Source of the DNA: SZUA-22 sp963751695
GTDB lineage: Bacteria > Bacteroidota > Ignavibacteria > Ignavibacteriales > Melioribacteraceae
Direction: 5' to 3'
Length of the DNA stretch: 64,000 nucleotides
Assembly (NCBI GenBank): GCA_963751695.1
Contig: CAVVVP010000010.1
Span: 62,001 to 126,000 of the forward strand
How positions within the stretch are numbered: the first letter of the stretch is position 1; every line of letters starts with the position of its first letter. Of this stretch, positions 33,546 to 42,891 are shown one piece after another. The position numbers and the translations under genes are program-made. The notes beneath the pieces are model-generated. The model worked only from the letters and a program-made list of their open reading frames with translations, made no database searches and had not been told where the DNA came from.

Positions 33546-36074
33546 ATGGATGGTAATTTTTCAGAGAGAGTTCAAGAAGTAATTAGATTAAGTCGTGAAG
33601 AAGCTCTTCGATTAGGTCATGATTACATTGGAACTGAGCATATTTTGTTGGGAATTATTAGAGAAGCCAATGGGGTTGCAGTCACAATATTGAATAATCT
33701 TAATGTTGATCTCCAACAACTTAAAAAATCAATTGAAGAATCAGTTAAAGCTGCTGGTGGAACTCTCACAATTGGAAATATTCCATTGACTAAGCAAGCA
33801 GAAAAAGTGTTAAAAATAACTCAAATAGAAGCAAAAATATATAAATCAACAGTTATTGGAACGGAGCATATTCTTCTTTCACTTCTTAGAGATGAAGACA
33901 ATATTGCGACTCAAATTCTTCATCAATTCCAGGTTACTTATGAGTCAGTTAGGTCAGAATTGAACTATTTTATGAGCAATCAACCTGTTGAGGGTAAATC
34001 ACCAGAACAAACATTACCTCCCAGTGGTAAAAAAGCTGATAAATCAAAAACTCCAGTTCTTGATAATTTTGGAAGAGATCTTACCAAGTATGCGATAGAA
34101 GATAAACTTGATCCAGTGATTGGAAGAGAAAAAGAGATAGAACGAGTTGCACAAGTCTTAAGTCGCAGAAAAAAGAATAATCCAGTCCTTATTGGTGAGC
34201 CAGGTGTTGGCAAAACTGCAATTGCTGAGGGATTAGCACTAAGAATTGTACAGAGAAAGGTTCCCAGAATTCTTCAGGATAAGAGAGTAGTAACTTTGGA
34301 TCTTGCGGGGTTAGTTGCCGGCACAAAATATCGTGGACAATTTGAAGAAAGAATGAAAGCCTTAATGGCAGAATTGGAAAAAGCAGAAGATGTAATTCTT
34401 TTCATAGATGAACTTCATACAATTGTTGGCGCCGGTGGTGCTTCTGGATCACTTGATGCCTCAAATATGTTCAAACCGGCTTTAGCCAGAGGTGACATAC
34501 AGTGCATTGGTGCAACGACATTAGATGAATACAGAAAATTTGTTGAGACAGATGGTGCTTTAGATAGAAGATTCCAAAAAGTGATGGTTGAGCCACCAAC
34601 AGTTGATCAAACTATAGAAATTCTGAACAGTATCAAATTCAAGTACGAGGAACATCACAGTGTCAAGTACAATGAGGATGCTATTAATTCATCAGTAAGA
34701 TTGAGTGAGAGATATATCACTGACCGTCATTTACCCGACAAGGCTATCGATGTTTTGGATGAAGCTGGTTCAAGAGTACATATGGGTAACTTCAAAGTTT
34801 CAGATTCTATTTTAGAGCTTGAAGAAGAAATTGATGAAATTAAAAAAGATAAAATCAAAGTTGTAAAGCAACAGGATTATGAAGAAGCTGCTAGGTTGAG
34901 AGACACAGAAAGACGGCTTCAGCTTGAACTTGAAATTGAAAAGAACAAGTGGGAAAAAGAGAACGAAGGTGTAGTTTATGACGTTAGTGAGGAAGACATA
35001 GCCACCGTTGTTTCTATGATGACTGGTATACCTGTAACGCGGGTAGTACAAGCAGAAACAGAAAAGCTGCTTCAAATGGAAGATGCTCTTAAGGAGAGAA
35101 TTGTTGGACAAGATGAAGCAGTAATCAAACTAACGAAAGCTATAAGACGTACTCGAGCAGGGCTTAAGAATCCTAACAAACCTATTGGTAATTTCATCTT
35201 TCTTGGACCAACTGGTGTTGGTAAAACTGAATTAGCCAAAGTTCTTGCTAGATATTTATTCGATTCTGATGATGCACTGATAAGAATTGACATGAGTGAG
35301 TACATGGAGAAGTATGCTGTTTCTCGACTAGTAGGCGCACCTCCTGGTTATGTCGGTTATGAAGAAGGGGGTCAATTAACTGAAAAAGTTAGAAGAAAAC
35401 CATACTCTGTTATTCTGTTTGATGAAATTGAAAAAGCTCATCCAGATGTTTTTAATATTTTACTTCAAGTGCTAGATGATGGACTTTTAACTGATGGACT
35501 TGGTAGAAAAATAGATTTTAAAAACACTATCATTATTATGACTTCAAATGTTGGAACGAAATCCATAAGAGATACTGGTGGTTTTGGTTTCAGTGGTGAA
35601 GATGAAGTTGACAAGTATAAAAATCTAAAGAACACAGTAGAAGGAGCAATGAAGGATCTCTTTAATCCAGAGTTTTTAAATAGAATTGACGATACAATTG
35701 TATTTAGAAATTTGGATAGAGAAGATATTAAGAAGATTATCAAAATTGAGCTAAAAGATGTTGTTAATAATTTACAAAACAGCAAGATGAAGATAGATCT
35801 TGATGACAGTGCTTTAGAATTTCTTACAGATAAAGGTTACGATCCAAAATTTGGGGCTAGACCTTTGAAAAGAGCAATCCAAAATTATCTTGAAGATCCA
35901 TTAGCAGAAGAGTTGTTGATGGGAAGGGTAAAAGAAGGGGATACAATTATAGTGAAGCGTCTTCAAGATAAAGAAGAATTTTACTTTGAAACAGAAAGAA
36001 ATCCCAAAGAAGATGACCAAGAACCTACACATCAGTCTGATTCTATAGATAACGATATTGAGGATAATCATTAG
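33546..36074 (+). CDS. clpC: ATP-dependent Clp protease ATPase subunit ClpC
   Basis: ClpC is the AAA+ unfoldase that feeds ClpP. The 842-residue protein has two N-terminal Clp repeats (residues 3-145, EALRLGHDYIGTEHILLGII and TVIGTEHILLSLL). The first AAA domain has GEPGVGKTA and VILFIDELHTIVGAG. The middle UVR-type segment KQQDYEEAARLRDTERRL distinguishes ClpC from ClpA and ClpB. The second AAA domain has LGPTGVGKTELAK and the VLDDGLLTDGLGR sensor area, and GGFGF near 675 is a ClpP-docking-type loop. AGAAAGG precedes the ATG. The acidic C-terminal tail is longer than usual. Confidence 0.96.
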   Translation: MDGNFSERVQEVIRLSREEALRLGHDYIGTEHILLGIIREANGVAVTILNNLNVDLQQLKKSIEESVKAAGGTLTIGNIPLTKQAEKVLKITQIEAKIYKSTVIGTEHILLSLLRDEDNIATQILHQFQVTYESVRSELNYFMSNQPVEGKSPEQTLPPSGKKADKSKTPVLDNFGRDLTKYAIEDKLDPVIGREKEIERVAQVLSRRKKNNPVLIGEPGVGKTAIAEGLALRIVQRKVPRILQDKRVVTLDLAGLVAGTKYRGQFEERMKALMAELEKAEDVILFIDELHTIVGAGGASGSLDASNMFKPALARGDIQCIGATTLDEYRKFVETDGALDRRFQKVMVEPPTVDQTIEILNSIKFKYEEHHSVKYNEDAINSSVRLSERYITDRHLPDKAIDVLDEAGSRVHMGNFKVSDSILELEEEIDEIKKDKIKVVKQQDYEEAARLRDTERRLQLELEIEKNKWEKENEGVVYDVSEEDIATVVSMMTGIPVTRVVQAETEKLLQMEDALKERIVGQDEAVIKLTKAIRRTRAGLKNPNKPIGNFIFLGPTGVGKTELAKVLARYLFDSDDALIRIDMSEYMEKYAVSRLVGAPPGYVGYEEGGQLTEKVRRKPYSVILFDEIEKAHPDVFNILLQVLDDGLLTDGLGRKIDFKNTIIIMTSNVGTKSIRDTGGFGFSGEDEVDKYKNLKNTVEGAMKDLFNPEFLNRIDDTIVFRNLDREDIKKIIKIELKDVVNNLQNSKMKIDLDDSALEFLTDKGYDPKFGARPLKRAIQNYLEDPLAEELLMGRVKEGDTIIVKRLQDKEEFYFETERNPKEDDQEPTHQSDSIDNDIEDNH

Positions 36075-36083
36075 TTCAGAAGT

Positions 36084-37349
36084 ATGAAGAAAATCTTATT
36101 CTTTGTTATGCTTAGCAGTAATCTGTTTGCCCAAGATTCCTTAAATAATTATTTCGAAGATAAAACTCTTAGATTTGATTTCTACCACTCTGGAAACGAT
36201 TCTGCTGAGATTATTATTTTTGATGAACTGATTATTGAACCAATATGGGGTGGCCGCAAATTAAATTTAATAGACACTTTAAATTTGGGTTCCTATCAGT
36301 TTTCTATTAAAGATCTTGAGAGTAAAAAATTATTATATTCTCAAGGTTTTTCAACTCTGTTTGCTGAATGGCGCACAACAGATGAAGCAAGAATACGAGA
36401 TCGAATATATGAAGGGTCAGTAATATTTCCATTACCGAAAAACAAAATATTACTTGAAATATATTCAAGAAATAGTGAAAATGTTTTTCAGAATTTATAT
36501 TCTACAGAAATAGATCCAAATAACTATTTTGTCACGCAAAAAACAGATAATTTCTTCGATATTGATACGATTCACTATTCTGGACCCTCCGCTGATAAAT
36601 ATGATATTGTTTTTCTACCTGAAGCATATACTGAAAATAATCTAAGTGAATTCATTATTCATTGTAAAGAGCTATCGGAATATTTATTCGAGATTGAGCC
36701 ATTCGATAAAATGAAAGACAAGATAAATATCTGGGCAGTAAAAGCACCCTCAGTAGATTCACTTTGTGATATTCCTGCAGAAGGTGATTGGTACAATACA
36801 ATTCTGGATGCTACGTATTACACATTTAACACCGAAAGATATATTATGACAAGCAAGTTTCAGAAAGTTCGAGACATTGCAGCTAATGCACCGTACGATC
36901 AGATTTATATTCTTGCAAACTCTGATAAGTACGGGGGAGGTGCTATCTATAATCACTATTCATTGACGGTAACAAAGAACCCAAACTATAAAGATATATT
37001 CATTCACGAATTAGGTCATGGAATAGCTGGACTTGCTGATGAATACGGTTATGATACTACTTATAATGATTATTATCAACCCGATGTTGAACCATGGGAA
37101 AGGAATATCACAACTTTAGTAAACTTTGAATCTAAGTGGAAACACCTGGTTGGAGATGATATTCCCATACCTACACCTAGTGAAACAAAGTATTATGAGA
37201 AGCTCGGTGTTTTCGAAGGTGGTGGTTATGTGGGAAAAGGAGTTTTTCGATCAACTTATGATAGTGTAATGAGATCACTAAAAAGTAAATCCTTCAATAC
37301 AGTCTGCAAGAATGCTTTAGAAGAAGTAATACTTCTATATTCAAACTAA
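36084..37349 (+). CDS. M64 (IgA peptidase) family secreted metallopeptidase
   Basis: This is a secreted zinc peptidase of family M64, related to the Clostridium ramosum IgA protease. The signal peptide is MKKILFFVMLSSNLFA with cleavage before Gln. The catalytic motif is FIHELGHGIAGLADEYGY near residue 305, an HExxHxxxGxxDEY motif with a possible third ligand Asp. The C-terminal block has PTPSETKYYEKLGVFEGGGYVGKGVFRSTYDSVMRS, as in M64. Residues 20-160 form an extra N-terminal domain of beta character. It begins 10 bases after clpC. The natural substrate is unknown, and a host-antibody role is not implied. Confidence 0.88.
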   Translation: MKKILFFVMLSSNLFAQDSLNNYFEDKTLRFDFYHSGNDSAEIIIFDELIIEPIWGGRKLNLIDTLNLGSYQFSIKDLESKKLLYSQGFSTLFAEWRTTDEARIRDRIYEGSVIFPLPKNKILLEIYSRNSENVFQNLYSTEIDPNNYFVTQKTDNFFDIDTIHYSGPSADKYDIVFLPEAYTENNLSEFIIHCKELSEYLFEIEPFDKMKDKINIWAVKAPSVDSLCDIPAEGDWYNTILDATYYTFNTERYIMTSKFQKVRDIAANAPYDQIYILANSDKYGGGAIYNHYSLTVTKNPNYKDIFIHELGHGIAGLADEYGYDTTYNDYYQPDVEPWERNITTLVNFESKWKHLVGDDIPIPTPSETKYYEKLGVFEGGGYVGKGVFRSTYDSVMRSLKSKSFNTVCKNALEEVILLYSN

Positions 37350-37397
37350 TTTTGTAAATTGCTATCCAAATAGAACTTGAAATCAAATTAGATTTTT

Positions 37398-38708
37398 ATG
37401 AACCTTCCACAAAAAATAAATCAGGCTGGTGTTGTTGGTGCAGGTGGTGCGGGATTTCCTACTCATATTAAGGCTAATGCTAAAGTAGAATTTATGATCG
37501 CTAACGGAGCCGAATGCGAACCTCTTATCCACAAGGATGTTGAGATAATGACTCATTTCGCAAACGAGATAATCTCTGGTATGATATTAATGATGGAGCA
37601 AATTGGTGCTAAGAAGGGATTCTTTGGAATAAAAGAAAAGAATAAGGCTGCAGTTGATTCTATCTCGAGGGAAATAAAAGATAGCAATATTGAATTAGTC
37701 CTGTTAAGTGACTTTTATCCAGCTGGGGATGAATATGAACTTGTTTATGCGTCAACAGGAAGGCTTATTCCACCTAAAGGAATTCCACTTGATGTTGGAT
37801 GTGTGGTTAGTAATGTAGAAACACTATATAATGTAAATTTGGCTTCACAAAATATTAGTCTTACAAAAAAGTTTGTTACAGTTAATGGAGCGGTGAGGGA
37901 TCCAAAATCTTTTTGGGCACCTATTGGGAGTGCTTTTAGTGAATTAATAGATCATGCTGGAGGAGCAACAGTATCAGACCATGGAATATTTATCAGTGGA
38001 CTCTTGATGGGGCAGCTAACGTTTGATCCAAAAGATGTTGTTACTAAGACAACCGGAGGGTTGATAATCTTGCCTAGAGATCATTATATGATTGAAAGAT
38101 ATACCCGTACTACAGAATCTCAGAATAGAATAGGAAAATCAGCTTGCGACCAATGTAGTTATTGTACAGAATTATGTCCAAGATATCTTCTTGGATATGA
38201 TGTTCAACCTCACAAAGTTATGAGGTCTCTTGTTTTTTCTAAATCTGATAAAAACATGTGGAATCAATATGCTGATCTGTGCTGCGAATGCGGACTCTGC
38301 ACACTATATGCATGTCCAGAAGATCTTTTCCCACGAGAAGCTTGCCAGAATAGTAAGATTGAAATGAAGGATAATAACTTCAAATTTGAACAAACAAAAG
38401 AATTAAAGGTTCATCCAATTAAAGAAGGTAGAAAAGTTCCGCTAAAACAGTTACGAAAAAAACTTAATGTTGAAATGTACGAAAGGCCTACACCGTATGT
38501 TAAAGAATCGCCGCAACCAAACAGTGTAAAAATCAAATTGAAACAGCACACCGGAGTTTCTGCGAATCCGGTTGTAGGAGTTGGTCAAAAGGTATCGCTG
38601 GGTGATATAATTGCAGAAATGGATGAAGGAAAACTTGGAGCTAATATTCATGCTTCAATTGATGGGACTGTAGCACAAGTAAATACAGAATTTATAGTAA
38701 TTAATTAA
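37398..38708 (+). CDS. pduS: PduS-like cobalamin reductase / RnfC-like flavo-iron-sulfur protein
   Basis: PduS is the microcompartment electron carrier that reduces cob(III)alamin. The 436-residue protein has the NAD/FMN start VVGAGGAGFPTHIKA, IANGAECEPLIHKDVEIM, and the SLBB-type region GCVVSNVETLYNV. Two 4Fe-4S motifs follow, ACDQCSYCTELCPR near 250 and CCECGLCTLYACP near 297. The C-terminus VSANPVVGVGQKVSLGDIIAEM is the RnfC sandwich. It lacks the long C-terminal extension of true RnfC, and no rnfABDGE genes are near. The next gene encodes a PduT-like shell protein, which makes PduS the best assignment. No other microcompartment gene is in the window. Confidence 0.85.
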   Translation: MNLPQKINQAGVVGAGGAGFPTHIKANAKVEFMIANGAECEPLIHKDVEIMTHFANEIISGMILMMEQIGAKKGFFGIKEKNKAAVDSISREIKDSNIELVLLSDFYPAGDEYELVYASTGRLIPPKGIPLDVGCVVSNVETLYNVNLASQNISLTKKFVTVNGAVRDPKSFWAPIGSAFSELIDHAGGATVSDHGIFISGLLMGQLTFDPKDVVTKTTGGLIILPRDHYMIERYTRTTESQNRIGKSACDQCSYCTELCPRYLLGYDVQPHKVMRSLVFSKSDKNMWNQYADLCCECGLCTLYACPEDLFPREACQNSKIEMKDNNFKFEQTKELKVHPIKEGRKVPLKQLRKKLNVEMYERPTPYVKESPQPNSVKIKLKQHTGVSANPVVGVGQKVSLGDIIAEMDEGKLGANIHASIDGTVAQVNTEFIVIN

Positions 38709-38721
38709 TGTTGGAGATAAT

Positions 38722-39273
38722 ATGAAAATGAACTCCATTGGTTTGGTGGAAATGACAAGTATTGCTGCTGGAATGGAAGCGGCTGACATAATGTTAAAAA
38801 CATCAGAAGTTGAGTTAATAATGTCACGCACAATTTGTTCTGGCAAATATATGGTTCTTATCGGTGGAGAAGTTGCCGCAGTTCAAACAGCCGTAGACGC
38901 TGCTTCAACAACAATTGATTATGCAATTATAGACACATTCGTAATTCCAAACGTTCATCCTGATATATTCCCCGCGTTATCAGGTCACACAGATGTAAAT
39001 GAACTTCAAGCACTTGGTATAATTGAATCTTTTTCTGTTGCTTCCCTTATTGAAGGGGCTGATGCAGCGGTTAAAGCAGCTACAGTTCAGCTACTAGAAA
39101 TTCGTTTAGCAATGGCTCTTGGAGGAAAAGCATTCTGCACAATTACGGGTGAGGTTGCTGCAGTTCAGAGTGCGGTTGATTCAGGAGCAAGAGTAATTGG
39201 CGATAAAGGTTTATTAGTAAATAAAGTGGTTATCCCAAAACCAAGAAAAGAGTTGCTCTCCGAAATAATTTAA
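38722..39273 (+). CDS. pduT: PduT-like tandem BMC-domain microcompartment shell protein
   Basis: The 183-residue protein has two BMC domains, from NSIGLVEMTSIAAGMEAADIML to about residue 90, and from ALGIIESFSVASLIEGADAAVK to the end. Such BMC-T proteins form trimers in the shell facet. Cys39 lies in SRTICSGKYMVLIGGEV, the same place as Cys38 of PduT, which binds a 4Fe-4S cluster at the trimer pore. Length and end (GLLVNKVVIPKPRKEL) also match PduT. It starts 13 bases after pduS; an ATG at 38728 is an alternative start. PduS and PduT are known partners in electron transfer across the shell. Confidence 0.9.
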   Translation: MKMNSIGLVEMTSIAAGMEAADIMLKTSEVELIMSRTICSGKYMVLIGGEVAAVQTAVDAASTTIDYAIIDTFVIPNVHPDIFPALSGHTDVNELQALGIIESFSVASLIEGADAAVKAATVQLLEIRLAMALGGKAFCTITGEVAAVQSAVDSGARVIGDKGLLVNKVVIPKPRKELLSEII

Positions 39274-39279
39274 AGTATA

Positions 39280-39309
39280 TTGCACGTCAAAAAATTTTGA
39301 GTTTATACA
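39280..39309 (+). promoter_or_regulatory. candidate promoter upstream of thrA
   Basis: TTGCAC (39280-39285) and TATACA (39304-39309) are spaced by 18 bases in the 103-base gap between pduT and thrA. The boxes are weak matches. No leader peptide with repeated Thr or Ile codons is visible, so classic thr attenuation is not supported. Confidence 0.3.
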
Positions 39310-39376
39310 CAAAAGTCCATACTTTAATCATTTTTAATGAATATCTAATCAATTTAAGGTAAAAAAAAACAGAGAT

Positions 39377-41830
39377 ATGATAATCCTAAAATTTGGGGGG
39401 TCTTCTGTTGGCACTCCCGAGCGAATCGAAAATGTAATTAAAATCCTAAAGTCCTATCAAGGTACAAAGATAGCTGTGGTTTTTTCAGCATTTCAAACTG
39501 TGACTGATAACCTTATTAAGCTTGGAGATCTTGCAAAATCTGGTGATGAAGCATATTTGAGTTTACTTGAGGAAGTTAAGCGAAAACACGATGATGCTGT
39601 CAATGCATTAATTGCAAAATCAAAAAGAAAAAGGTCTTTAGTATATGTTGCGGATCTATTCAATGATCTTTCTGAAATGTTGAAAGGTGTATATTTACTA
39701 AAGGAACTCACTCCACGAACTCACGATTATCTTACCAGTTTTGGTGAAAGATTATCGTGTTTTATTATTAGTGAAACCCTCAGTAAACGTGGTATTAAAA
39801 GTGAATTTCTGAAAGCCAGTGATCTAGTGAAAACAGATTCAAATTTTACTTATGCTAGAGTGGATTTTGAAAATACCAATCGAAATATAAGACTGTATTT
39901 TAATAATCATAGCGACAAAATGCAGATAATTACTGGATTTATAGCTTCAAATCAGGAAGGTGAAATTACAACATTAGGCAGGGGTGGTTCTGATTATACA
40001 GCCTCTATTTTTGGAGCTGCTTTGAAAGTAAAGGAAATTCAGATTTGGACAGATGTTGATGGAATATTGACGGCAGATCCTAGAAAAGTGGGTGATTCAT
40101 TCCCACTAAAAGCTGTTACTTACGAAGAAGCAATGGAACTTTCTCATTTCGGTGCTAAAGTCATTCATCCTCCAACCATGCTACCAGCTTTACAAGCAAA
40201 AATTAAAATTAGGATTAAGAATACGTTTAATCCAACATATCCCGGAACTCTAATTCTTAAAAGAGATACTGGAGTAAAATTTAACCTGAAAGGTATTTCA
40301 TCCATTGATGATATTTCACTTCTTACCATAAAGGGTGGGGGAATGGTAGGTGTAACTGGTGTTGCATCAAGATTGTTCTCTGCATTAGCAGAAAAAGATA
40401 TAAACATTATTATGATCACTCAGGGATCTTCTGAGCATAGTATATGTTTGGCTATTTTACCAAGTCATACATCTGATGCTAAAAAGGCAATTGAAAAGGA
40501 ATTCAAAAATGAAATAGTTGATGGTAAGATTCATAAGGTATTAATTGAGGATAATCTATCAATAATTGCGGTCGTTGGTGAGGACCTTCGTCAAACTCCT
40601 GGTATCACCGGAAAAGTATTTGATGCACTTGGAGATAGAAACATTAATGTAAATGCAATTGCTCAAGGATCATCAATGTTGAATCTTTCGATTGTAGTTT
40701 CGAAAGATGATCTAACAGAAACATTAAATGTACTTCATGGTTCTTTATTTAGAAAAAAGAGAAAAAGTATAAATCTATTTTTAATCGGCCCCGGATTGGT
40801 TGGTGGATCTTTGTTGGATATTATTTCAGATCAACTTGAATCATTTGGTTCGAAATTAGAAACTGAAATTAATCTCATTGGCTTAGCTAACAGTAAAAAA
40901 ATGATTATTGATGAAAGCGGAATAGAAATAAAAGACTGGAAAAGTACCTTAAGAAAATCCAGGAAAAAATCTGATATCAAAATATTCATCGATAAAATGA
41001 TTGAACTTAACTTACCAAATTCAATACTAGTTGATTCAACTGCTGGAGTTAGTGTAGTTAAAGAATATTCAAAAATACTAAAAAATGGAATTTCGATTGC
41101 AACACCAAACAAGGTCGCCAATTCTGGCAAGTATCTTGTTTATTCTCAAATTAGAGATGCAGCTAAACAAGGTAAATCATTTTTCAAGTATGAAACAAAT
41201 GTTGGGGCAGCATTACCTGTTGTAGGGGCGATTAGTGATTTGGTAAGCAACGGGGATGAAATAATAAAAATCGAAGGTGTGTTGTCAGGAACATTGAGCT
41301 ACATCTTCAATTCTTTGAAAGATGGTAAAAAGTTTTCAGAAATAGTAAAAGATGCGAATAAAAAGGGATATACGGAACCAGATCCAAGAGATGATCTTAG
41401 TGGTTTAGATATAGCTCGAAAATTATTAATTCTAATTAGAGAAAGTGGAAGAAGAATCGAACTATCGGATGTTCATGTGCAAAATCTAGTACCTAAAGAA
41501 CTTAGGAAAATTAAGAATGCGGATCATTTCATGTCTGAGCTCAGTAAGTATGACTATAAGTTTAAGAAAATGGTTGATACAGCAGCAAAGAATGGGAAGG
41601 TTCTTGTTTATATTGCCAAATATCAAAAAGGGAAGGCTTCTGTAAAAATTGAAGAGGTTAGCAAAGATCATCCGTTTTATACCCTTACTGGAGTTGATAA
41701 TATTATTTCATTAACAACAAATTACTACAAAGATAATCCACTTGTAATTAAAGGGCCAGGAGCTGGTCCAGAATTTACAGCTTCAGGAGTTCTATCAGAT
41801 ATTTTTAAAATAGTAAATAGTAAAGGATAA
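39377..41830 (+). CDS. thrA: bifunctional aspartate kinase / homoserine dehydrogenase
   Basis: This fusion enzyme performs the first and third steps of the aspartate pathway. The aspartokinase domain (1-290) has MIILKFGGSSVGTPE, LTSFGERLS, LGRGGSDYTASI and DVDGILTADPRKV. Tandem ACT domains follow (310-455, GGGMVGVTGVASRLFSALAE and ITGKVFDALGDRNINVNAIAQGSS). The homoserine dehydrogenase domain starts with FLIGPGLVGGSLLDII near 464 and has ATPNKVANSG, YETNVGAALPVV and DPRDDLSGLDIARKLLIL. The length of 817 residues equals E. coli ThrA. It heads the thrA-asd-thrB-thrC operon. Feedback inhibition through the ACT domains is likely. Confidence 0.97.
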   Translation: MIILKFGGSSVGTPERIENVIKILKSYQGTKIAVVFSAFQTVTDNLIKLGDLAKSGDEAYLSLLEEVKRKHDDAVNALIAKSKRKRSLVYVADLFNDLSEMLKGVYLLKELTPRTHDYLTSFGERLSCFIISETLSKRGIKSEFLKASDLVKTDSNFTYARVDFENTNRNIRLYFNNHSDKMQIITGFIASNQEGEITTLGRGGSDYTASIFGAALKVKEIQIWTDVDGILTADPRKVGDSFPLKAVTYEEAMELSHFGAKVIHPPTMLPALQAKIKIRIKNTFNPTYPGTLILKRDTGVKFNLKGISSIDDISLLTIKGGGMVGVTGVASRLFSALAEKDINIIMITQGSSEHSICLAILPSHTSDAKKAIEKEFKNEIVDGKIHKVLIEDNLSIIAVVGEDLRQTPGITGKVFDALGDRNINVNAIAQGSSMLNLSIVVSKDDLTETLNVLHGSLFRKKRKSINLFLIGPGLVGGSLLDIISDQLESFGSKLETEINLIGLANSKKMIIDESGIEIKDWKSTLRKSRKKSDIKIFIDKMIELNLPNSILVDSTAGVSVVKEYSKILKNGISIATPNKVANSGKYLVYSQIRDAAKQGKSFFKYETNVGAALPVVGAISDLVSNGDEIIKIEGVLSGTLSYIFNSLKDGKKFSEIVKDANKKGYTEPDPRDDLSGLDIARKLLILIRESGRRIELSDVHVQNLVPKELRKIKNADHFMSELSKYDYKFKKMVDTAAKNGKVLVYIAKYQKGKASVKIEEVSKDHPFYTLTGVDNIISLTTNYYKDNPLVIKGPGAGPEFTASGVLSDIFKIVNSKG

Positions 41831-41835
41831 TAATT

Positions 41836-42891
41836 ATGGGAAAAAATAAAATAAAGGTTGGTATCCTTGGTGCGACTGGAAGTGTTGGTCAAAAGTTTAT
41901 AGAATTGTTGAAGGATCATCCTTGGTTTGAAATTGCCGAGCTTGGTGCTTCAGAGAGGTCTGCTGGAAATAAGTATATGGATGCAACAAATTGGATTATG
42001 ATGCAACCTCTACAGAAAGAAATAGCGGAAATGACAATTAAAGAGTGTATACCAAACTTTGAATCAAAGTTGATTTTCTCAGGGCTTGATTCATCAGTTG
42101 CTGGAGAGATTGAAACTCAGTTTGCAGAAGCTGGTTATTTTGTAATTTCTAATTCTAGAAATCATCGTTTTGATAAAGACGTTCCATTGATGATTCCCGA
42201 AGTAAATTCAGATCATATAAAATTAGTTGATGCTCAGCCATATTTGGGTGGGATAATTACTAACCCAAACTGTTCAACTATCGGAATGGTTTTAGCAATA
42301 AAGCCTTTACATGACGCTTTCAAATTAACAAAAGTAAATGTTGTTACTATGCAAGCTCTCTCTGGTGGTGGCTTCCCTGGCGTACCTAGCATGTCAATTC
42401 TTGATAATGTTATACCCTTTATAAGCGGCGAAGAAGAAAAAATGGAAAGTGAACCAAGAAAAATTCTGGGTAAACTAAAAGATGGTGAGATATTATTTGA
42501 AGAAGGGATAAAAATTAGTGCACAGTGTAATAGAGTTTCTGTTATTGATGGGCATTTAGAGACACTTCAAGTTGAGTTTGAAAATAAACCATCAAAAGAA
42601 GAGATTATTGAAGTATGGAATTCATTTACTGCAGAACCTCAAAAATTAGATTTACCTTCTGCTCCAGTAAAACCAATTCATTATTTTTCTGAACCAAATC
42701 TGCCACAACCGAAATTGCAAAGAGATCTTGAAAACGGAATGGCTGCCTCAGTTGGTAGATTGCGTGAAGATCCATTATTCCATTACAAGTTTCTTGTCCT
42801 CTCACACAATACTATCAGAGGAGCTGCAGGTGGCACAATACTTAATGCTGAGCTATTAAAGGCGAAGGGTTATTTGGATAACCTTTCATGA
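41836..42891 (+). CDS. asd: aspartate-semialdehyde dehydrogenase (archaeal/fungal type)
   Basis: Asd reduces aspartyl phosphate to the semialdehyde, between the two reactions of ThrA. The 351-residue protein has the NADP motif VGILGATGSVGQKFIELL, the nucleophile Cys in NPNCSTIGMVLAIKPL, the region QALSGGGFPGVPSM, and NRVSVIDGHLETLQVEF with the base His. The NPNCST context and overall layout match the archaeal and yeast Hom2 branch rather than the E. coli type. It starts 5 bases after thrA, and its stop overlaps the thrB ATG by 4 bases. Confidence 0.96.
   Translation: MGKNKIKVGILGATGSVGQKFIELLKDHPWFEIAELGASERSAGNKYMDATNWIMMQPLQKEIAEMTIKECIPNFESKLIFSGLDSSVAGEIETQFAEAGYFVISNSRNHRFDKDVPLMIPEVNSDHIKLVDAQPYLGGIITNPNCSTIGMVLAIKPLHDAFKLTKVNVVTMQALSGGGFPGVPSMSILDNVIPFISGEEEKMESEPRKILGKLKDGEILFEEGIKISAQCNRVSVIDGHLETLQVEFENKPSKEEIIEVWNSFTAEPQKLDLPSAPVKPIHYFSEPNLPQPKLQRDLENGMAASVGRLREDPLFHYKFLVLSHNTIRGAAGGTILNAELLKAKGYLDNLS

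Noticed and set aside
37398..38708. RnfC of an Rnf complex
   Set aside because: No rnf genes adjoin it, the long C-terminal extension is missing, and the next gene is a PduT-like shell protein, so PduS fits better.
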